Assembly (NCBI RefSeq): GCF_004340665.1
Contig: NZ_SLWO01000002.1
Coordinates: forward strand, 181,587-245,586
Direction of reading: 5' to 3'
From: Pedobacter psychrotolerans
Lineage (GTDB): Bacteria; Bacteroidota; Bacteroidia; Sphingobacteriales; Sphingobacteriaceae
DNA: 64,000 bases
Shown here piece by piece: positions 8,519 through 18,950 of the stretch (position 1 is its first letter; the number at the start of each line of letters is the position of its first letter). The notes beneath the pieces were generated by a model. That model was not told the origin of the DNA, did not search any database, and saw nothing but the letters and a program-made list of their open reading frames with translations. The position numbers were made by a program, and so were the translations under genes.

Positions 8519-11209
8519 TTAAGGCTTCACGGTAATGTTCTCCTTCAAATAAAGTACTTTGCTGGATGCACCAATCATGATCCGGTATTCGCCTGGTGCC
8601 ACACGCCACACATTTTCACGGTCTAAAGTCTGAAGTACCTCTTTATTTACCTTAAATGAAACCACTTTAGTTTCACCCACTTTTAAGTGTACTCTTTCGA
8701 AAGCTCTCAAAGCCAAAACAGACTGCGCTAAATCACTGAGCAAAGGTCTCATATACAACTGCACCACTTCATCACCATCATAATTACCTGTATTTTTTAG
8801 TTCAAAACTTACGCGGGTGGTTTCATTTTTTGAAATACTTTGCCGATCAACTTTAAGTTTACTGTAGCTAAATTGCGTATAGCTTAAGCCGTATCCAAAT
8901 GGAAACATGGGTTCACCACTTAAATTATTGTAATCATCGCCACGGCCCGTAGGTTTATGGTTATACACCAAAGGCAGTTGCGCTTCATGAACCGGATACG
9001 TAATGGGTAGTTTTCCTGATGGATTGGACTTTCCGAAAAGTGTTTCGGCAACAGCAGTTCCGCCAGCTTCGCCCGGATACCAGACATTCAGAATGGCAGA
9101 TACATTGCTGTACCAATTTTGCATATTAATGGCGCTGCCACCCGTTAAAATCACCACTAATGGTTTACCTGTTTCAGCAAGTTCTTGAATTAATTCTTCC
9201 TGATTGCCGGGTAGATTAAGCATGGCCCGATCCAGAAATTCACCTTCTTTTATTCCTGCCACCATTACTATCACGTCATTTGATTTGGCTGCTTGTACAG
9301 CTTTTTCAATTTCTTCAGATTTTTGAATGCCGTAGTCCCAAACCAATTTCACTTTCGCGTTCCCCTTAGATTCATAAAATTCTATTTTAATATCATAGGC
9401 CTTATTTTTCTCGAAATGAAATGGAACGGTTTGGAGATGGTATGATCGCTTATCCCATTGATCAATAACCAACTGACCATCTAAAAACATTCTGAAACCA
9501 TCGTTTCCTTCCAGGCCAATGTGGAGATCAGCGTTTGTTGGCGAAGTAATTTTACCTTCCCAACGCACTGAATAATCATCCAATGGCAGTGCTGCATCTG
9601 GTGGGTATAAGGTCCAGCTGAAATCGATCACCTGATCTCTTTTCATTTTAGCAGGAGTTCCTGAAAGATTAATCCCTTTGAAATAAGAACCCGCAAGCCC
9701 CTTACCACCCATTGAAGAAAGGAATGTACTATCAACAAGAACATGATCATTTAAAGCCCTGCTACTTCCTTTCAGATAACTGATTTTATCATTAGCATCT
9801 GCAAGATCTGTTATCCCTTGAAGAATACTGACTTTTTTATTTCCTGAGCCACTATAACCACCCAGCCGGGCTTCTGTAGCATCTTCACCAAGAACTAAAA
9901 TTTTCTTCCCATGCGTTAAAGGCAAAACCTGATGATCATTTTTCAACAATACAAATGATTTTAAAGCAGCTTCCTTAGCCAATTGATGATTTGTAGGATC
10001 TGATAAAGACTTTTCAGCCTTCACTTCATCTACATACGGATTTTCAAATAAGCCTAATTCAAACTTTGCCTTCAATACCCGTGTTAAAGCATCATCAATT
10101 CTAGATTTGGGGATACTGCCATCTAAAAATGCAGGTAAAAATAATTTATAGTGCTGATAATCCACCTGGAAGATCACATCCAAACCTGCATTGATCGCCT
10201 GGGCAGTGGCATCATGATAATTTTTTGCGGTGAAATGCAATACATTTGCGCCACCTACAGCTCCGGCATCAGAGATTACAAAACCTTTAAAGCCCCATTG
10301 TTTCTTAAGTTTCTGAGTAAGCAACCACGGATTTGCAGTTGCAGGCAAACCATAAACACTATTATAAGAAGTCATTAAGGAACGAATACCAATGTTCTTT
10401 ACAGCATCTTTAAATGGCGGAAAATGGATTTCTTCGAGGTAATGTTTATCCAGTTCTATTGGATAACTGTCTCTGCCGCCATCACCCACATTGGCAATAA
10501 AATGTTTAGGTGTGACAATGATATTCTGCGCTTCAATGGCATTCATAAATGCGTGGCCCATTGCTGTAGTGAGGTATGGATCTTCACCATAAGTTTCTTC
10601 CACCCTACCCCATCTTACGTCTGTAGCGATATTAATCACTGGCGCCAGCAAATCACGTAATCCCCTAACCCTTGCTTCTATTGCTATGGCATTCCCTATT
10701 CGTGCCATCAATGTAGTATCGAAAGTGGCAGCTAAACCAATGGATTGCGGAAATGCTGTTGCACCCTGTCTAACCAAACCGTGTAAAGCTTCATCAAATG
10801 GGATAATCGGAATACCCAGCCGGGTTTCTTCTATAAAATATTTTTGAGTTTTGTTTATTTTCCGGGCCAAAGAAAGTGCATCTTCAGTGGTATTATACGT
10901 CAGCATTTGCTGGGCATTTCCAGTACCTTGCGCAGCCGCACTTACCTGAAGACCAAAAATCCCATGCTTAAACTGCGCCTTGTTCTCAGCAGTTACATCT
11001 CCCGGAATCATAAACAGTTGCCAGAATTTTTCTTCAGGAGTCATTCTTGCAATCAGATCTTTTACCCGATCATCTATTTTGGCATGGGGATTTTTATAAA
11101 CCATTTGCCTTGCAGTTTTTAAAGCAGGCTTATTTTGTGCAAATGTGGTTTGAAAGGCAAATACTTGAATGCTTATCACCGCACTACAAATGATTGTTTT
11201 TAATCTCAT
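8519..11209 (-). CDS. Glycoside hydrolase family 3 with inserted PA14 domain
   Basis: A secreted 896-residue exo-acting beta-glycosidase, most likely a beta-glucosidase or beta-xylosidase. It has a signal peptide to about residue 25, a GH3 TIM barrel with KHFIANVGDGGRD (from residue 235) and the nucleophile Asp314 in VISDAGAVGG, a C-terminal alpha/beta sandwich (LVVILTGGSAINM) interrupted by a PA14 domain at about 503-630, and a fibronectin-III-like end domain (about 800-890). PA14 insertions are known from GH3 beta-glucosidases, where they shape the substrate pocket. It is the last gene of the ROK-SusCD-GH29-GH3 locus, 14 bp after the fucosidase, so it probably acts on the oligosaccharide once fucose is removed. 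Confidence 0.92.
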   Translation of the reverse strand: MRLKTIICSAVISIQVFAFQTTFAQNKPALKTARQMVYKNPHAKIDDRVKDLIARMTPEEKFWQLFMIPGDVTAENKAQFKHGIFGLQVSAAAQGTGNAQQMLTYNTTEDALSLARKINKTQKYFIEETRLGIPIIPFDEALHGLVRQGATAFPQSIGLAATFDTTLMARIGNAIAIEARVRGLRDLLAPVINIATDVRWGRVEETYGEDPYLTTAMGHAFMNAIEAQNIIVTPKHFIANVGDGGRDSYPIELDKHYLEEIHFPPFKDAVKNIGIRSLMTSYNSVYGLPATANPWLLTQKLKKQWGFKGFVISDAGAVGGANVLHFTAKNYHDATAQAINAGLDVIFQVDYQHYKLFLPAFLDGSIPKSRIDDALTRVLKAKFELGLFENPYVDEVKAEKSLSDPTNHQLAKEAALKSFVLLKNDHQVLPLTHGKKILVLGEDATEARLGGYSGSGNKKVSILQGITDLADANDKISYLKGSSRALNDHVLVDSTFLSSMGGKGLAGSYFKGINLSGTPAKMKRDQVIDFSWTLYPPDAALPLDDYSVRWEGKITSPTNADLHIGLEGNDGFRMFLDGQLVIDQWDKRSYHLQTVPFHFEKNKAYDIKIEFYESKGNAKVKLVWDYGIQKSEEIEKAVQAAKSNDVIVMVAGIKEGEFLDRAMLNLPGNQEELIQELAETGKPLVVILTGGSAINMQNWYSNVSAILNVWYPGEAGGTAVAETLFGKSNPSGKLPITYPVHEAQLPLVYNHKPTGRGDDYNNLSGEPMFPFGYGLSYTQFSYSKLKVDRQSISKNETTRVSFELKNTGNYDGDEVVQLYMRPLLSDLAQSVLALRAFERVHLKVGETKVVSFKVNKEVLQTLDRENVWRVAPGEYRIMIGASSKVLYLKENITVKP

Positions 11210-11223
11210 GTGATGATAATCTT

Positions 11224-12648
11224 TTACTGCGGAATAAATTCAAAAGCCAGCGCGGCACTTTTTTCAAGTTTTGGCAATGATAAAATGGTTTCGTTCCCAA
11301 CATTTTGCCATTTCACTTTCTTTCCTGTTGATAAAAGAAAAATATCAGTACCTTTTTTGGGTGTATTATTATGCCATTTTATCACGCTTGGAACAGCCTC
11401 ATCTGCTTTAACACAATAGATGGCAAAACGCTTTTTCGCATCTTTGCTTTGCGTAAACCAGGTTTGTCCGTCGTGATAGTTTTTGGTGATTCGGGTATTG
11501 TAAACGGCCTGACCATTTTTGGAGGTCCATTTACCGATTTCACTTAATTTTTGAGTGACTTCTTCAGGTAATGTTCCATCGGGTTTTGGTCCTATGCCCA
11601 GTAATAAACTTCCACCTTTGGCTACAATTTCAACCAATTTATGAATCACTTCTCCAGTTGGCTTATATTGATCATTGGGTACAAAGCCCCAAGCACCGCC
11701 CAAAGTCATACAACTTTCCCAGGGATGATCCAATTGTGTATCCGGAATTTTTTGTTCCGGTGTCTGATAGTTTTCATAAGGTCCATGAACCGTTCGGTCT
11801 ACCATCAATAATCCTGGCTGTGCGTTTCTAGCCATAGTCGCTATTTTCGGCATATCAATATCCTGGCTCCATTTAGGAATTGGTGCTCCCCAGGAAAGCA
11901 CTTCTTCATTTACCGTTTCCAGCGGACGAACCCAGCCACCGTCTAACCACAGAATATCAATACTGCCATAGTTATTCATTAATTCACTGATCTGGTTATA
12001 AGTGAATTTTTTGAACATGTTCCAGCGCCATGGGTATTTATTGATATCGTAATTATTATTTCGATCTGCCGTAGCATATTTTTGCCACCAGTAATATTGC
12101 GAGTGCCAATCGGGTTTAGAAAAGTAGGCACCAATCATAAAGCCATCTTTTCTAAAGGCATCAAAAACATATTTCGCAACATCAGCTTTTGGGTTATTGG
12201 CAAATGGGCCTTTGGCGATGCTAAAATCACTTTGTTTAGTATCAAACATGGCGAAGCCATCATGGTGCTTGGTGGTAAAAACCAGGTACTTCATACCTGC
12301 AGCCTTGCCAGCTGCCGACCACTGTTCAGGATTAAATTTGGTAGGATTAAATTGCTTACTGTAATCCCAGTAAGCTTTTTTGTAATCCTCGTAAGAAATG
12401 GTGGTGTCTCTTTCAATCCAGTCTTCAGAGCAAATGGACCACGATTCGATAATTCCCGGAACGGCATACAAACCCCAATGAATGATCATGCCGAATTTTT
12501 TATCCTGCCAGTTATCTAACTTTTCTTTCACCAATGGATCTTTTGGCCATTCGTAGGTGGTAGATTCTTTTACAATATCATTGCGTTGAGCATAAAGAAA
12601 GTTGGCGCAAAAACTAAAAACGAGAACTAAAAATAATTTTTTATTCAT
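11224..12648 (-). CDS. Alpha-L-fucosidase (glycoside hydrolase family 29)
   Basis: Retaining exo-alpha-L-fucosidase, exported by a signal peptide (LFLVLVFSFCANFLYAQ). The 474-residue catalytic domain has the family landmarks FGMIIHWGLYAVP near residue 52, YLVFTTKHHDGFAMFD near 121 and DILWLDGG near 231, where Asp236 is the expected nucleophile. The acid/base residue is poorly conserved in GH29 and was not assigned. The gene sits between SusD and GH3 in one minus-strand operon, so the target glycan probably carries terminal fucose. A stem-loop with a T run just before this gene could lower its expression relative to SusCD. Confidence 0.92.
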   Translation of the reverse strand: MNKKLFLVLVFSFCANFLYAQRNDIVKESTTYEWPKDPLVKEKLDNWQDKKFGMIIHWGLYAVPGIIESWSICSEDWIERDTTISYEDYKKAYWDYSKQFNPTKFNPEQWSAAGKAAGMKYLVFTTKHHDGFAMFDTKQSDFSIAKGPFANNPKADVAKYVFDAFRKDGFMIGAYFSKPDWHSQYYWWQKYATADRNNNYDINKYPWRWNMFKKFTYNQISELMNNYGSIDILWLDGGWVRPLETVNEEVLSWGAPIPKWSQDIDMPKIATMARNAQPGLLMVDRTVHGPYENYQTPEQKIPDTQLDHPWESCMTLGGAWGFVPNDQYKPTGEVIHKLVEIVAKGGSLLLGIGPKPDGTLPEEVTQKLSEIGKWTSKNGQAVYNTRITKNYHDGQTWFTQSKDAKKRFAIYCVKADEAVPSVIKWHNNTPKKGTDIFLLSTGKKVKWQNVGNETILSLPKLEKSAALAFEFIPQ

Positions 12649-12661
12649 GTGTAAATATAAA

Positions 12662-12690
12662 AATCCCAGCCATTAGAGGTGGCTGGGATT
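12662..12690 (-). terminator. Stem-loop between susD and the fucosidase gene (attenuator-like)
   Basis: AATCCCAGCCA and TGGCTGGGATT form a perfect 11-bp stem with a 7-nt loop. Read on the minus strand it is followed by TTTTTATATT, so it looks like an intrinsic terminator 14 bp after susD and about 13 bp before the GH29 ATG. Partial read-through would give more SusCD than enzyme. Confidence 0.6.
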
Positions 12691-12704
12691 AGTGAATCAT
12701 TTTA

Positions 12705-14312
12705 TTAAGGCATCCAGAATATCTTGGTTTTCCGTGTATCTTTTGATGCTACTGCCTGATAGTTTTCACTGTTCAGGGTTTTTTCTTTCGCAGGATAAAT
12801 CAATCTAGTTGGAGGTGTATCAAATCCTGATAATTTTCCTGTTGAAGGGAAAGTTAAAACAGGAAATCCGGTCCGCCTGTATTCAGACCAAGCTTCTGTT
12901 GATTGCAATACGCCATAATGTAACCATTTTTGATTGTAAATTAAGGTAAGTTTCGCTGCAGATGATCCAGTATAAGTAGCAGTTGAAGCATCTACCCACG
13001 CAGTTACTACAGAATCCGTAGGAGCTGTTACATTTTTGAACCCACCACCTTGGTTGAGGTTGTTTAAGTAATGGTAGAAAGTTACCGATTGTCTTAACGC
13101 ATTATCATATGCAGTTTTAGCATCAGTTGTGCTTCCCCATCTTTCAAAAGCTTCAGCTTTGATGAAGTTCACTTCAGATGCAGTAATGATAATTCCAGGC
13201 AATTTTTGATTAAACAAAAATGTTGCAGAATCCAATACCGCATAATCAGGAAAGTTTGATTCTTGTTCAGCTGTAGTAAAAGTGATTGGCATTGCCCTGT
13301 AATTTGCATTTGGAACAAAAACATCCTTGTTATTAATTTTAACCGTGCGGCCATATTTATCATAAATAACTGGAATACGTGGGTCATTTGCAGGCAACAT
13401 GACAGAATTTAATGCGTAATCTGTTGCATACCAACTACCTTCAAAGAAAGCATCACGTAAATCACTTGAACTGTTTGTAAGCGGCGTTAGCAAAATATCT
13501 GTAGCTCCTGGATTATATAATGCTGATGCTCCGCTACCTACAAGTGGGAAAGAACTCTCATCATTTAACATTTGCAAAATCGCTGTTCTGGCTGTACTTT
13601 CGTCTGTTTTTGAAATGCGCATCAACAAACGTAAACGTAATGAGTTTGCATAGCGAGCCCACATATTCATATTGCCTTTCAATAAAATATCTGATTTCGA
13701 GAACGCAGCAGTTGTTGTATTGGTATTAAAATATTTACCTAAATCATTTAAATCAGCAATAAATGAGGTATACAAGGCTTTTTGTTCGTCGTACTTGGGA
13801 TTTTTAATGGTATTATCAACGTTCAAACTTCCAGCGGCCGAATAAGGGATATCTCCCCACAAATCAACCATTTTGGCAGCTTGTTCAATTAAAACTACTT
13901 TTGCAGCCTGCATGATCACTTTTTGACTAGCTTGATCATCGGCAGAAAGTGTTTTATACTTTGTTTCCATCGTTCTGTATTGGGCCATTACTCCGCTACC
14001 ATTACCTCCTGTACTGTAAAAATCATCCCAATACTGCTGAGAATAACCATCACTTTGCTGATAGATGGTATTGCCATTAGCGATATAACTGGTTTGGGCA
14101 TAAACACCAGGCATTTGCGTTAAAAATGTACGTACATTCCAATATTTCGCTGCCACCCGGTCATTATTGAGCATACCCGTAAATAAACCAGTCAGGCTTG
14201 GATCCAGAACTTTTTCTGGATTATTAAATTTTTCTTCAAGATCTTTTTTACAACCAACCACAGCGGTTATTGCTATTAAAAGAAAACTTGCTTTTATGAT
14301 TAACTTTTTCAT
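12705..14312 (-). CDS. SusD/RagB-type surface glycan-binding lipoprotein
   Basis: Surface lipoprotein that caps the neighbouring SusC transporter and captures glycan. The signal sequence ends in a lipobox (AITAVVGC, Cys near residue 21) followed by KKDLEE. The 535-residue helical protein ends with the SusD-like_2 signature around QKWLHYGVLQSTEAWSEYRR. It starts 20 bp after susC, in the usual C-then-D order. Binding specificity cannot be read from sequence, but the co-transcribed GH29 and GH3 point to a fucosylated oligosaccharide. Confidence 0.9.
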   Translation of the reverse strand: MKKLIIKASFLLIAITAVVGCKKDLEEKFNNPEKVLDPSLTGLFTGMLNNDRVAAKYWNVRTFLTQMPGVYAQTSYIANGNTIYQQSDGYSQQYWDDFYSTGGNGSGVMAQYRTMETKYKTLSADDQASQKVIMQAAKVVLIEQAAKMVDLWGDIPYSAAGSLNVDNTIKNPKYDEQKALYTSFIADLNDLGKYFNTNTTTAAFSKSDILLKGNMNMWARYANSLRLRLLMRISKTDESTARTAILQMLNDESSFPLVGSGASALYNPGATDILLTPLTNSSSDLRDAFFEGSWYATDYALNSVMLPANDPRIPVIYDKYGRTVKINNKDVFVPNANYRAMPITFTTAEQESNFPDYAVLDSATFLFNQKLPGIIITASEVNFIKAEAFERWGSTTDAKTAYDNALRQSVTFYHYLNNLNQGGGFKNVTAPTDSVVTAWVDASTATYTGSSAAKLTLIYNQKWLHYGVLQSTEAWSEYRRTGFPVLTFPSTGKLSGFDTPPTRLIYPAKEKTLNSENYQAVASKDTRKTKIFWMP

Positions 14313-14332
14313 AATTCTTTTTTCTTAGCTGA

Positions 14333-17300
14333 TTAAAAGTTTGCGTTTAATGAGAAACCAAAATTTCTGGATGCAGCTGTAGAACCTACATCAACACCTT
14401 GTGACCACCATTTATTTCCTAGTGGTGCTTCAGGATCTAAATCTTTTAATGTACGGTAGATGTAGAATAAGTTACGTCCGATTAAAGAAAACCGCATGTT
14501 AGTCATACCGATCTTTTTGGTTAAAGTTGCTGGTATTTTATAACTCAAAGTAATCTCCCTCATTTTTATAAAGTTATTTTTGAAGATCTCCGCTTCAGTT
14601 AATGATCCTTCTCCCCAATTATAAGTGGTAATATAATAATCAGCTGCTGAAAGGATTTTGGTATTTGGCAGGCCAGTTGTTTGATTTACGCCCTGTAAAA
14701 GCACACCATCATTATAGGTTTTGCCGTTACTGGTGTAAGTAAGTCCACCGTGCTCTGTATCTCTGAATTCCATTGAATTCTCTAACATACCCGCTCCACG
14801 CATATATTTTAAGTTAGGCGCAATCATTTTGCCTCCAAAACGATAATCAATGGTAAAATCTAAAGCAAAGTTGCCATAGCTCAATGTATTTGAGAATCCG
14901 CCAATTGCTTTAGGCATAATGTTGCCAGCCTTTACGTAAACGGAATTATCCATTACATAAAAACCATCATCATTGATCATGTAGTTTCCATTTGCATCCG
15001 TTTTTCTTGGGCGGATATAAATGTTCCCCAATTCTTCACCAGCTCTGGCAACAATTTTAGCAGTTGCCTGGTCAGAACTATAGAAATTAATTTCAGAGTT
15101 CTCATCCTTTAAAGAGTTTACTTTAGATTTATTAGTCGAAAAATTTAACCGGGTATCCCATCTAAATTTACCGGCTACAGGTGTAGCATTCAAGGCAATT
15201 TCGAAACCCCTGTTGCCAATCTCACCAACATTTACAATCTGTGTTTGCGCACCGTTACCCGAAGTTACGTCAAGTGGTAAAATCTGGTTTTTGATTTTAT
15301 TATCATAGTAACTAAAATCAAAGCCTAATCTTCCTTTCAGAAAACGAGCTTCTAAACCAAATTCAGCTTCATGTTTTTTCTCAGGCAATAAATTAAGGTT
15401 TCCATATGATCTTGGAGCTACAAGAGAAGGCACAGATCCATTAATGGTTTGGAGTGAGGTTTGGGTATAGGCAATATTGGCTTCATAAATTGGAGGCGCA
15501 TTACCTACAACACCATAAGATGCTCTTAATTTACCATAATCCCAGAATGATGGCAATTTAACTATATCACTAAAAACAAAGCCACTGTTTACAGAAAAAT
15601 AAGAATATTGATTATTTTGTGGAGGCAAAGTAGAAACATACTCTCTTCTACCAGTTGCTTCGACAAAAAGGAAATCTTTATAGCTAAAGTTAGCTATACC
15701 TAAGTAAGCATATTTTAATTGCTCTTTTCTCGCTTCAGTAGTCTCTGCAACATTGAATGAATTTGATAAAGCAAAGAAATTCTCAGTAACTAATCCATCT
15801 CTAGTATTCGATTTCAAATCTTTATAGTTCTCTTTTCTACCCTGGTAACCTCCACTTAATGAAAGACCAAAATCTTCACCAATCTTATTGGAATAAGTTA
15901 CCAATGCATCTCCATATAATATGGCATACTGACCTTGATTGGTGGTATAAGCACCAGTACTTGTATTGCCATTTAATGCACTTGGAACTTCTGTAAACTG
16001 TCTGTTTTCTGCTTTTACGCTGGTATAATCATTTCCAACACGGCCTCTGAATTTTAAATTTTTGGCAAAATCATAGTTTAATGTAAAACTAGATAACAAC
16101 CTGTTTTCATTTTCAGTGTATTGATTTTTTAATTGTTGCCAGTAAAAATCCAACAGATTAGTTGCACGAATGTTATAAAGAAATGGTTCCGGACGACCAA
16201 TCTGATCGAACGTAGCATATTTGTAGCCATTGCTGGTTTGATATTTTTCCTTCATCAAACCCATATCTTCTGCACGGCTAAAAAAGCCTGCAAATGAACC
16301 TAGTACCTGTCCTAATTGATATGGTCTATTAATGGTTTTAGTGTTCACATAACTTACAATTACATCAGCAGATAATTTTGGTGCTAATTTGATTGTTGAG
16401 TTTAAGTTAAATGAATTTTTTGATCCTGTATTTCCAGGCTGTGTTCCTTTATAATCTAATCGTGATGCAGAAAAACGATAATTTAATGCATCAGTCTGGT
16501 TCGAAATGGCAACATTCGCGTTAGATGTATAACCATCCTGATAAACATCCCTGTAGTTATTTGGCTGAGGTGAATAAGAACGGATTGAACCATCCCACCA
16601 TCTTACCTGTTGGCCTTCCATTTTTGGACCGAAGTTAGCATAGGCCCTGAAATATGGCCTGTAGCCACTTGGAGAAGTTGCATCAGCAATCCAACCTTCT
16701 TCTGTAGCACCATTAGCAACGTTTGTTTCTCTGTCATAACCTGGACCATAGGTATTTTGGAAATTAGGTAAAAAAGCAACCTGGTCTACCGATCCCTGAT
16801 AATTGAAATCAATTCCGAGGCCACGATTTTTAGATCCTTTTTTAGTCGTAATAACCACCACACCACTAGCCGCATCAGAACCATATAATGCAGATGCACT
16901 TGCACCCTTTAAAACAGTTAAACTTTCAATATCTGCCGGATTGATATCTAAAATACCGTTACCCCGTACACGTTGATCATCCCAATAGTTGTTATTGTTT
17001 GCACCTGTAGCACCATTCTGTCCATCATTTCTGATCATTACACCATCCACCACATATAAAGGTTGCTGGTTATAATTAATGGAGTTGATACCACGAATCT
17101 GAACGTTAACCGCACTGCTCGCACCACCAGGTGCGGTAGTAATTTTTACACCCGCAGCTTTACCATACAAGGCCGATGCAAAATTGGTGTTACCTGCTTC
17201 CGTTAATTGTTTCGCGGTTACCGTACTTACAGCGTATCCAAGAGATTTTTCTTGCCTCTTGATACCCAACGCGGTAGTCACTACATTAACTTCATCAAGT

Positions 17301-17599
17301 TGATTGGAGCTTTCCTTAAGTGTTATGCTCAACGTTGTTTGATCGCTATACACCAATTCTTGCTTTGCATATCCAATAGCAGTAAAAACCAGCGTTTCTT
17401 TAGCGTTTACTGTAATAGAGAACTTTCCGTTCCCATCTGTCTGGGTAACTTTGGATGTTCCTTTGATGGAAATACTGACCCCAGGAAGAGGACCAGATGC
17501 ATCTCTCACCGTTCCGGTGATGTTTGTTTGTGCATAAGATGTTATCGTTAACAGGGTTAACAACAATATACTTAAGCACATTAAGTACATTTTTTTCAT
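14333..17599 (-). CDS. SusC/RagA-type TonB-linked outer-membrane transporter
   Basis: A TonB-dependent importer of oligosaccharides, 1088 residues. Order: signal peptide (to TSYAQ near 24), carboxypeptidase-regulatory-like domain (ITGTVRDASGPLPGVSISIK), plug with the SusC signatures VQIRGINSINYNQQPLYVVD and LKGASASALYGSDAASGVVV, then the barrel ending in NFGFSLNANF. It lies 77 bp downstream of the ROK regulator gene and immediately before its SusD partner. Cargo is inferred from the locus to be a fucose-bearing glycan. Confidence 0.93.
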   Translation of the reverse strand: MKKMYLMCLSILLLTLLTITSYAQTNITGTVRDASGPLPGVSISIKGTSKVTQTDGNGKFSITVNAKETLVFTAIGYAKQELVYSDQTTLSITLKESSNQLDEVNVVTTALGIKRQEKSLGYAVSTVTAKQLTEAGNTNFASALYGKAAGVKITTAPGGASSAVNVQIRGINSINYNQQPLYVVDGVMIRNDGQNGATGANNNNYWDDQRVRGNGILDINPADIESLTVLKGASASALYGSDAASGVVVITTKKGSKNRGLGIDFNYQGSVDQVAFLPNFQNTYGPGYDRETNVANGATEEGWIADATSPSGYRPYFRAYANFGPKMEGQQVRWWDGSIRSYSPQPNNYRDVYQDGYTSNANVAISNQTDALNYRFSASRLDYKGTQPGNTGSKNSFNLNSTIKLAPKLSADVIVSYVNTKTINRPYQLGQVLGSFAGFFSRAEDMGLMKEKYQTSNGYKYATFDQIGRPEPFLYNIRATNLLDFYWQQLKNQYTENENRLLSSFTLNYDFAKNLKFRGRVGNDYTSVKAENRQFTEVPSALNGNTSTGAYTTNQGQYAILYGDALVTYSNKIGEDFGLSLSGGYQGRKENYKDLKSNTRDGLVTENFFALSNSFNVAETTEARKEQLKYAYLGIANFSYKDFLFVEATGRREYVSTLPPQNNQYSYFSVNSGFVFSDIVKLPSFWDYGKLRASYGVVGNAPPIYEANIAYTQTSLQTINGSVPSLVAPRSYGNLNLLPEKKHEAEFGLEARFLKGRLGFDFSYYDNKIKNQILPLDVTSGNGAQTQIVNVGEIGNRGFEIALNATPVAGKFRWDTRLNFSTNKSKVNSLKDENSEINFYSSDQATAKIVARAGEELGNIYIRPRKTDANGNYMINDDGFYVMDNSVYVKAGNIMPKAIGGFSNTLSYGNFALDFTIDYRFGGKMIAPNLKYMRGAGMLENSMEFRDTEHGGLTYTSNGKTYNDGVLLQGVNQTTGLPNTKILSAADYYITTYNWGEGSLTEAEIFKNNFIKMREITLSYKIPATLTKKIGMTNMRFSLIGRNLFYIYRTLKDLDPEAPLGNKWWSQGVDVGSTAASRNFGFSLNANF

Positions 17600-17676
17600 A
17601 ATTTAATTTGTTAGGTTATAGTTGATAAGTTATTTATTTGCTTTATTTTTCTATTTGTTCATGTAGTTGGTTTTAT

Positions 17677-18867
17677 TTATTCAAATTGGCTATTCTCTAC
17701 CATTAAGCTTGCCGCTGCCAAAAGCTCAGCCTCATCCGTTAAAGTTGATAATTTTATGGTTGTAAATTCCGAAATACGTGGCATACAAAACTGGTTGATG
17801 GCCTGCTGAATAGAAGGCAGAAACATTTTTCCTACTTTCGCCCCTCTTCCACTCAGTACGATACACTCTGGATTTAGAATGTGCATTAATGTGGATAAAC
17901 CTTTTCCAATCTGAAATGCAGCTTTGGAAAGAATAGAAATTGCCAATGGATCCTGAGCTTCAACAGCATCTAAAAAATGATCTCTTGGATGCTTGGTTTT
18001 ATCCTTAAATAAAACTTTCATGCTCGATTCTGCTCCTTCTTCCAACGCTCGTTCCGCCTTTTCAGCCATAATTAGCAATGAAGTGTCTACTTCCAAACAA
18101 CCTCTTTTACCGCAAGCACATAAATTATTGCTATCAGATAGAGGAATGTGACTAAATTCTCCAGCATAACCTCGACTACCACGGTAAAGTTGTCCGTTTA
18201 CAATCATACCTAATCCGGTGCCCCATCCAATGTTCACCACCATTACATCCTTTAAGTCTATAGCTTCGCCGAAATTGAGTTCAGCCAGTGCAATTAAACT
18301 GGAATCATTATCCAATGAAATGGGTAGATTTATTTTTTCAGAAAGATAATCCCTTAGTGTTTCACCACTCTGTATGAATAGAAAGGATGAATTAATCCCT
18401 TTTTCAGTATTAACGAAACCAGGCATACCAATTCCGACACCTATAATATCATTGCGATTAATTTTAGACTTCTTAATACTTTTATTGATGAAACCGGCCA
18501 GTAAATCCACATCTGCAAATGAATCAGACATGTTCAGATCAAGATGTTGGATCGGTAAAACAACCTTCCTGGATAAATCATAAATGGTGAGCCTGGTAAT
18601 GAGCTGATCCATTGCAACTGCAACAATGTATTTATGGTGATTAGGATTTAATAAATAGATGGATGCTCTTCTGCCTCCTGTTGAAGGTGCGAGGCCCTGC
18701 TCAAGAATATAGCCTTCTGAAATTAAACCATTTACAACGGCAGTAACCAAAGGCAAACTTTTTTTAGTGAGTTTACTTAAGTCTGTTAAGGATAGCGCCC
18801 TTTTATAATAAAGATGTTTGATAATATCAGCACGAAGCCGCTGACCTTTCTCAATAATTACCGACAT
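17677..18867 (-). CDS. ROK-family transcriptional regulator (NagC/XylR type)
   Basis: A 396-residue protein with an N-terminal winged helix-turn-helix (LSLTDLSKLTKKSLPLVTAV, about residues 25-45) and a C-terminal ROK sugar-binding domain with VGIGMPGF, LDNDSSLIALAE, VVNIGWGTGLGM and the zinc motif CACGKRGCLEV. Such proteins usually repress sugar genes until a free or phosphorylated sugar binds. As first gene of the SusCD-GH29-GH3 locus it is the likely local regulator, in place of the HTCS or sigma/anti-sigma pair seen in many PULs. I start it at MSVIIEK, 7 codons inside the longest frame, because a -7 element overlaps the upstream ATG. Confidence 0.9.
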   Translation of the reverse strand: MSVIIEKGQRLRADIIKHLYYKRALSLTDLSKLTKKSLPLVTAVVNGLISEGYILEQGLAPSTGGRRASIYLLNPNHHKYIVAVAMDQLITRLTIYDLSRKVVLPIQHLDLNMSDSFADVDLLAGFINKSIKKSKINRNDIIGVGIGMPGFVNTEKGINSSFLFIQSGETLRDYLSEKINLPISLDNDSSLIALAELNFGEAIDLKDVMVVNIGWGTGLGMIVNGQLYRGSRGYAGEFSHIPLSDSNNLCACGKRGCLEVDTSLLIMAEKAERALEEGAESSMKVLFKDKTKHPRDHFLDAVEAQDPLAISILSKAAFQIGKGLSTLMHILNPECIVLSGRGAKVGKMFLPSIQQAINQFCMPRISEFTTIKLSTLTDEAELLAAASLMVENSQFE

Positions 18868-18885
18868 TTTTATTTGGTTTATTAA

Positions 18886-18893
18886 CAAACTTA
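18886..18893 (-). promoter_or_regulatory. Candidate -7 element of the ROK gene and PUL (TAAGTTTG)
   Basis: The minus strand reads TAAGTTTG, an exact TAnnTTTG match, 19 bp before the ATG at 18867. The whole ROK-SusCD-GH29-GH3 run could be transcribed from here. No clear -33 TTTG was found. Confidence 0.4.
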
Positions 18894-18950
18894 ATAAATA
18901 TTTTTAAAACAATAACCGACTTAATAATTTTTTTTAAAAGTATTTTTCCA

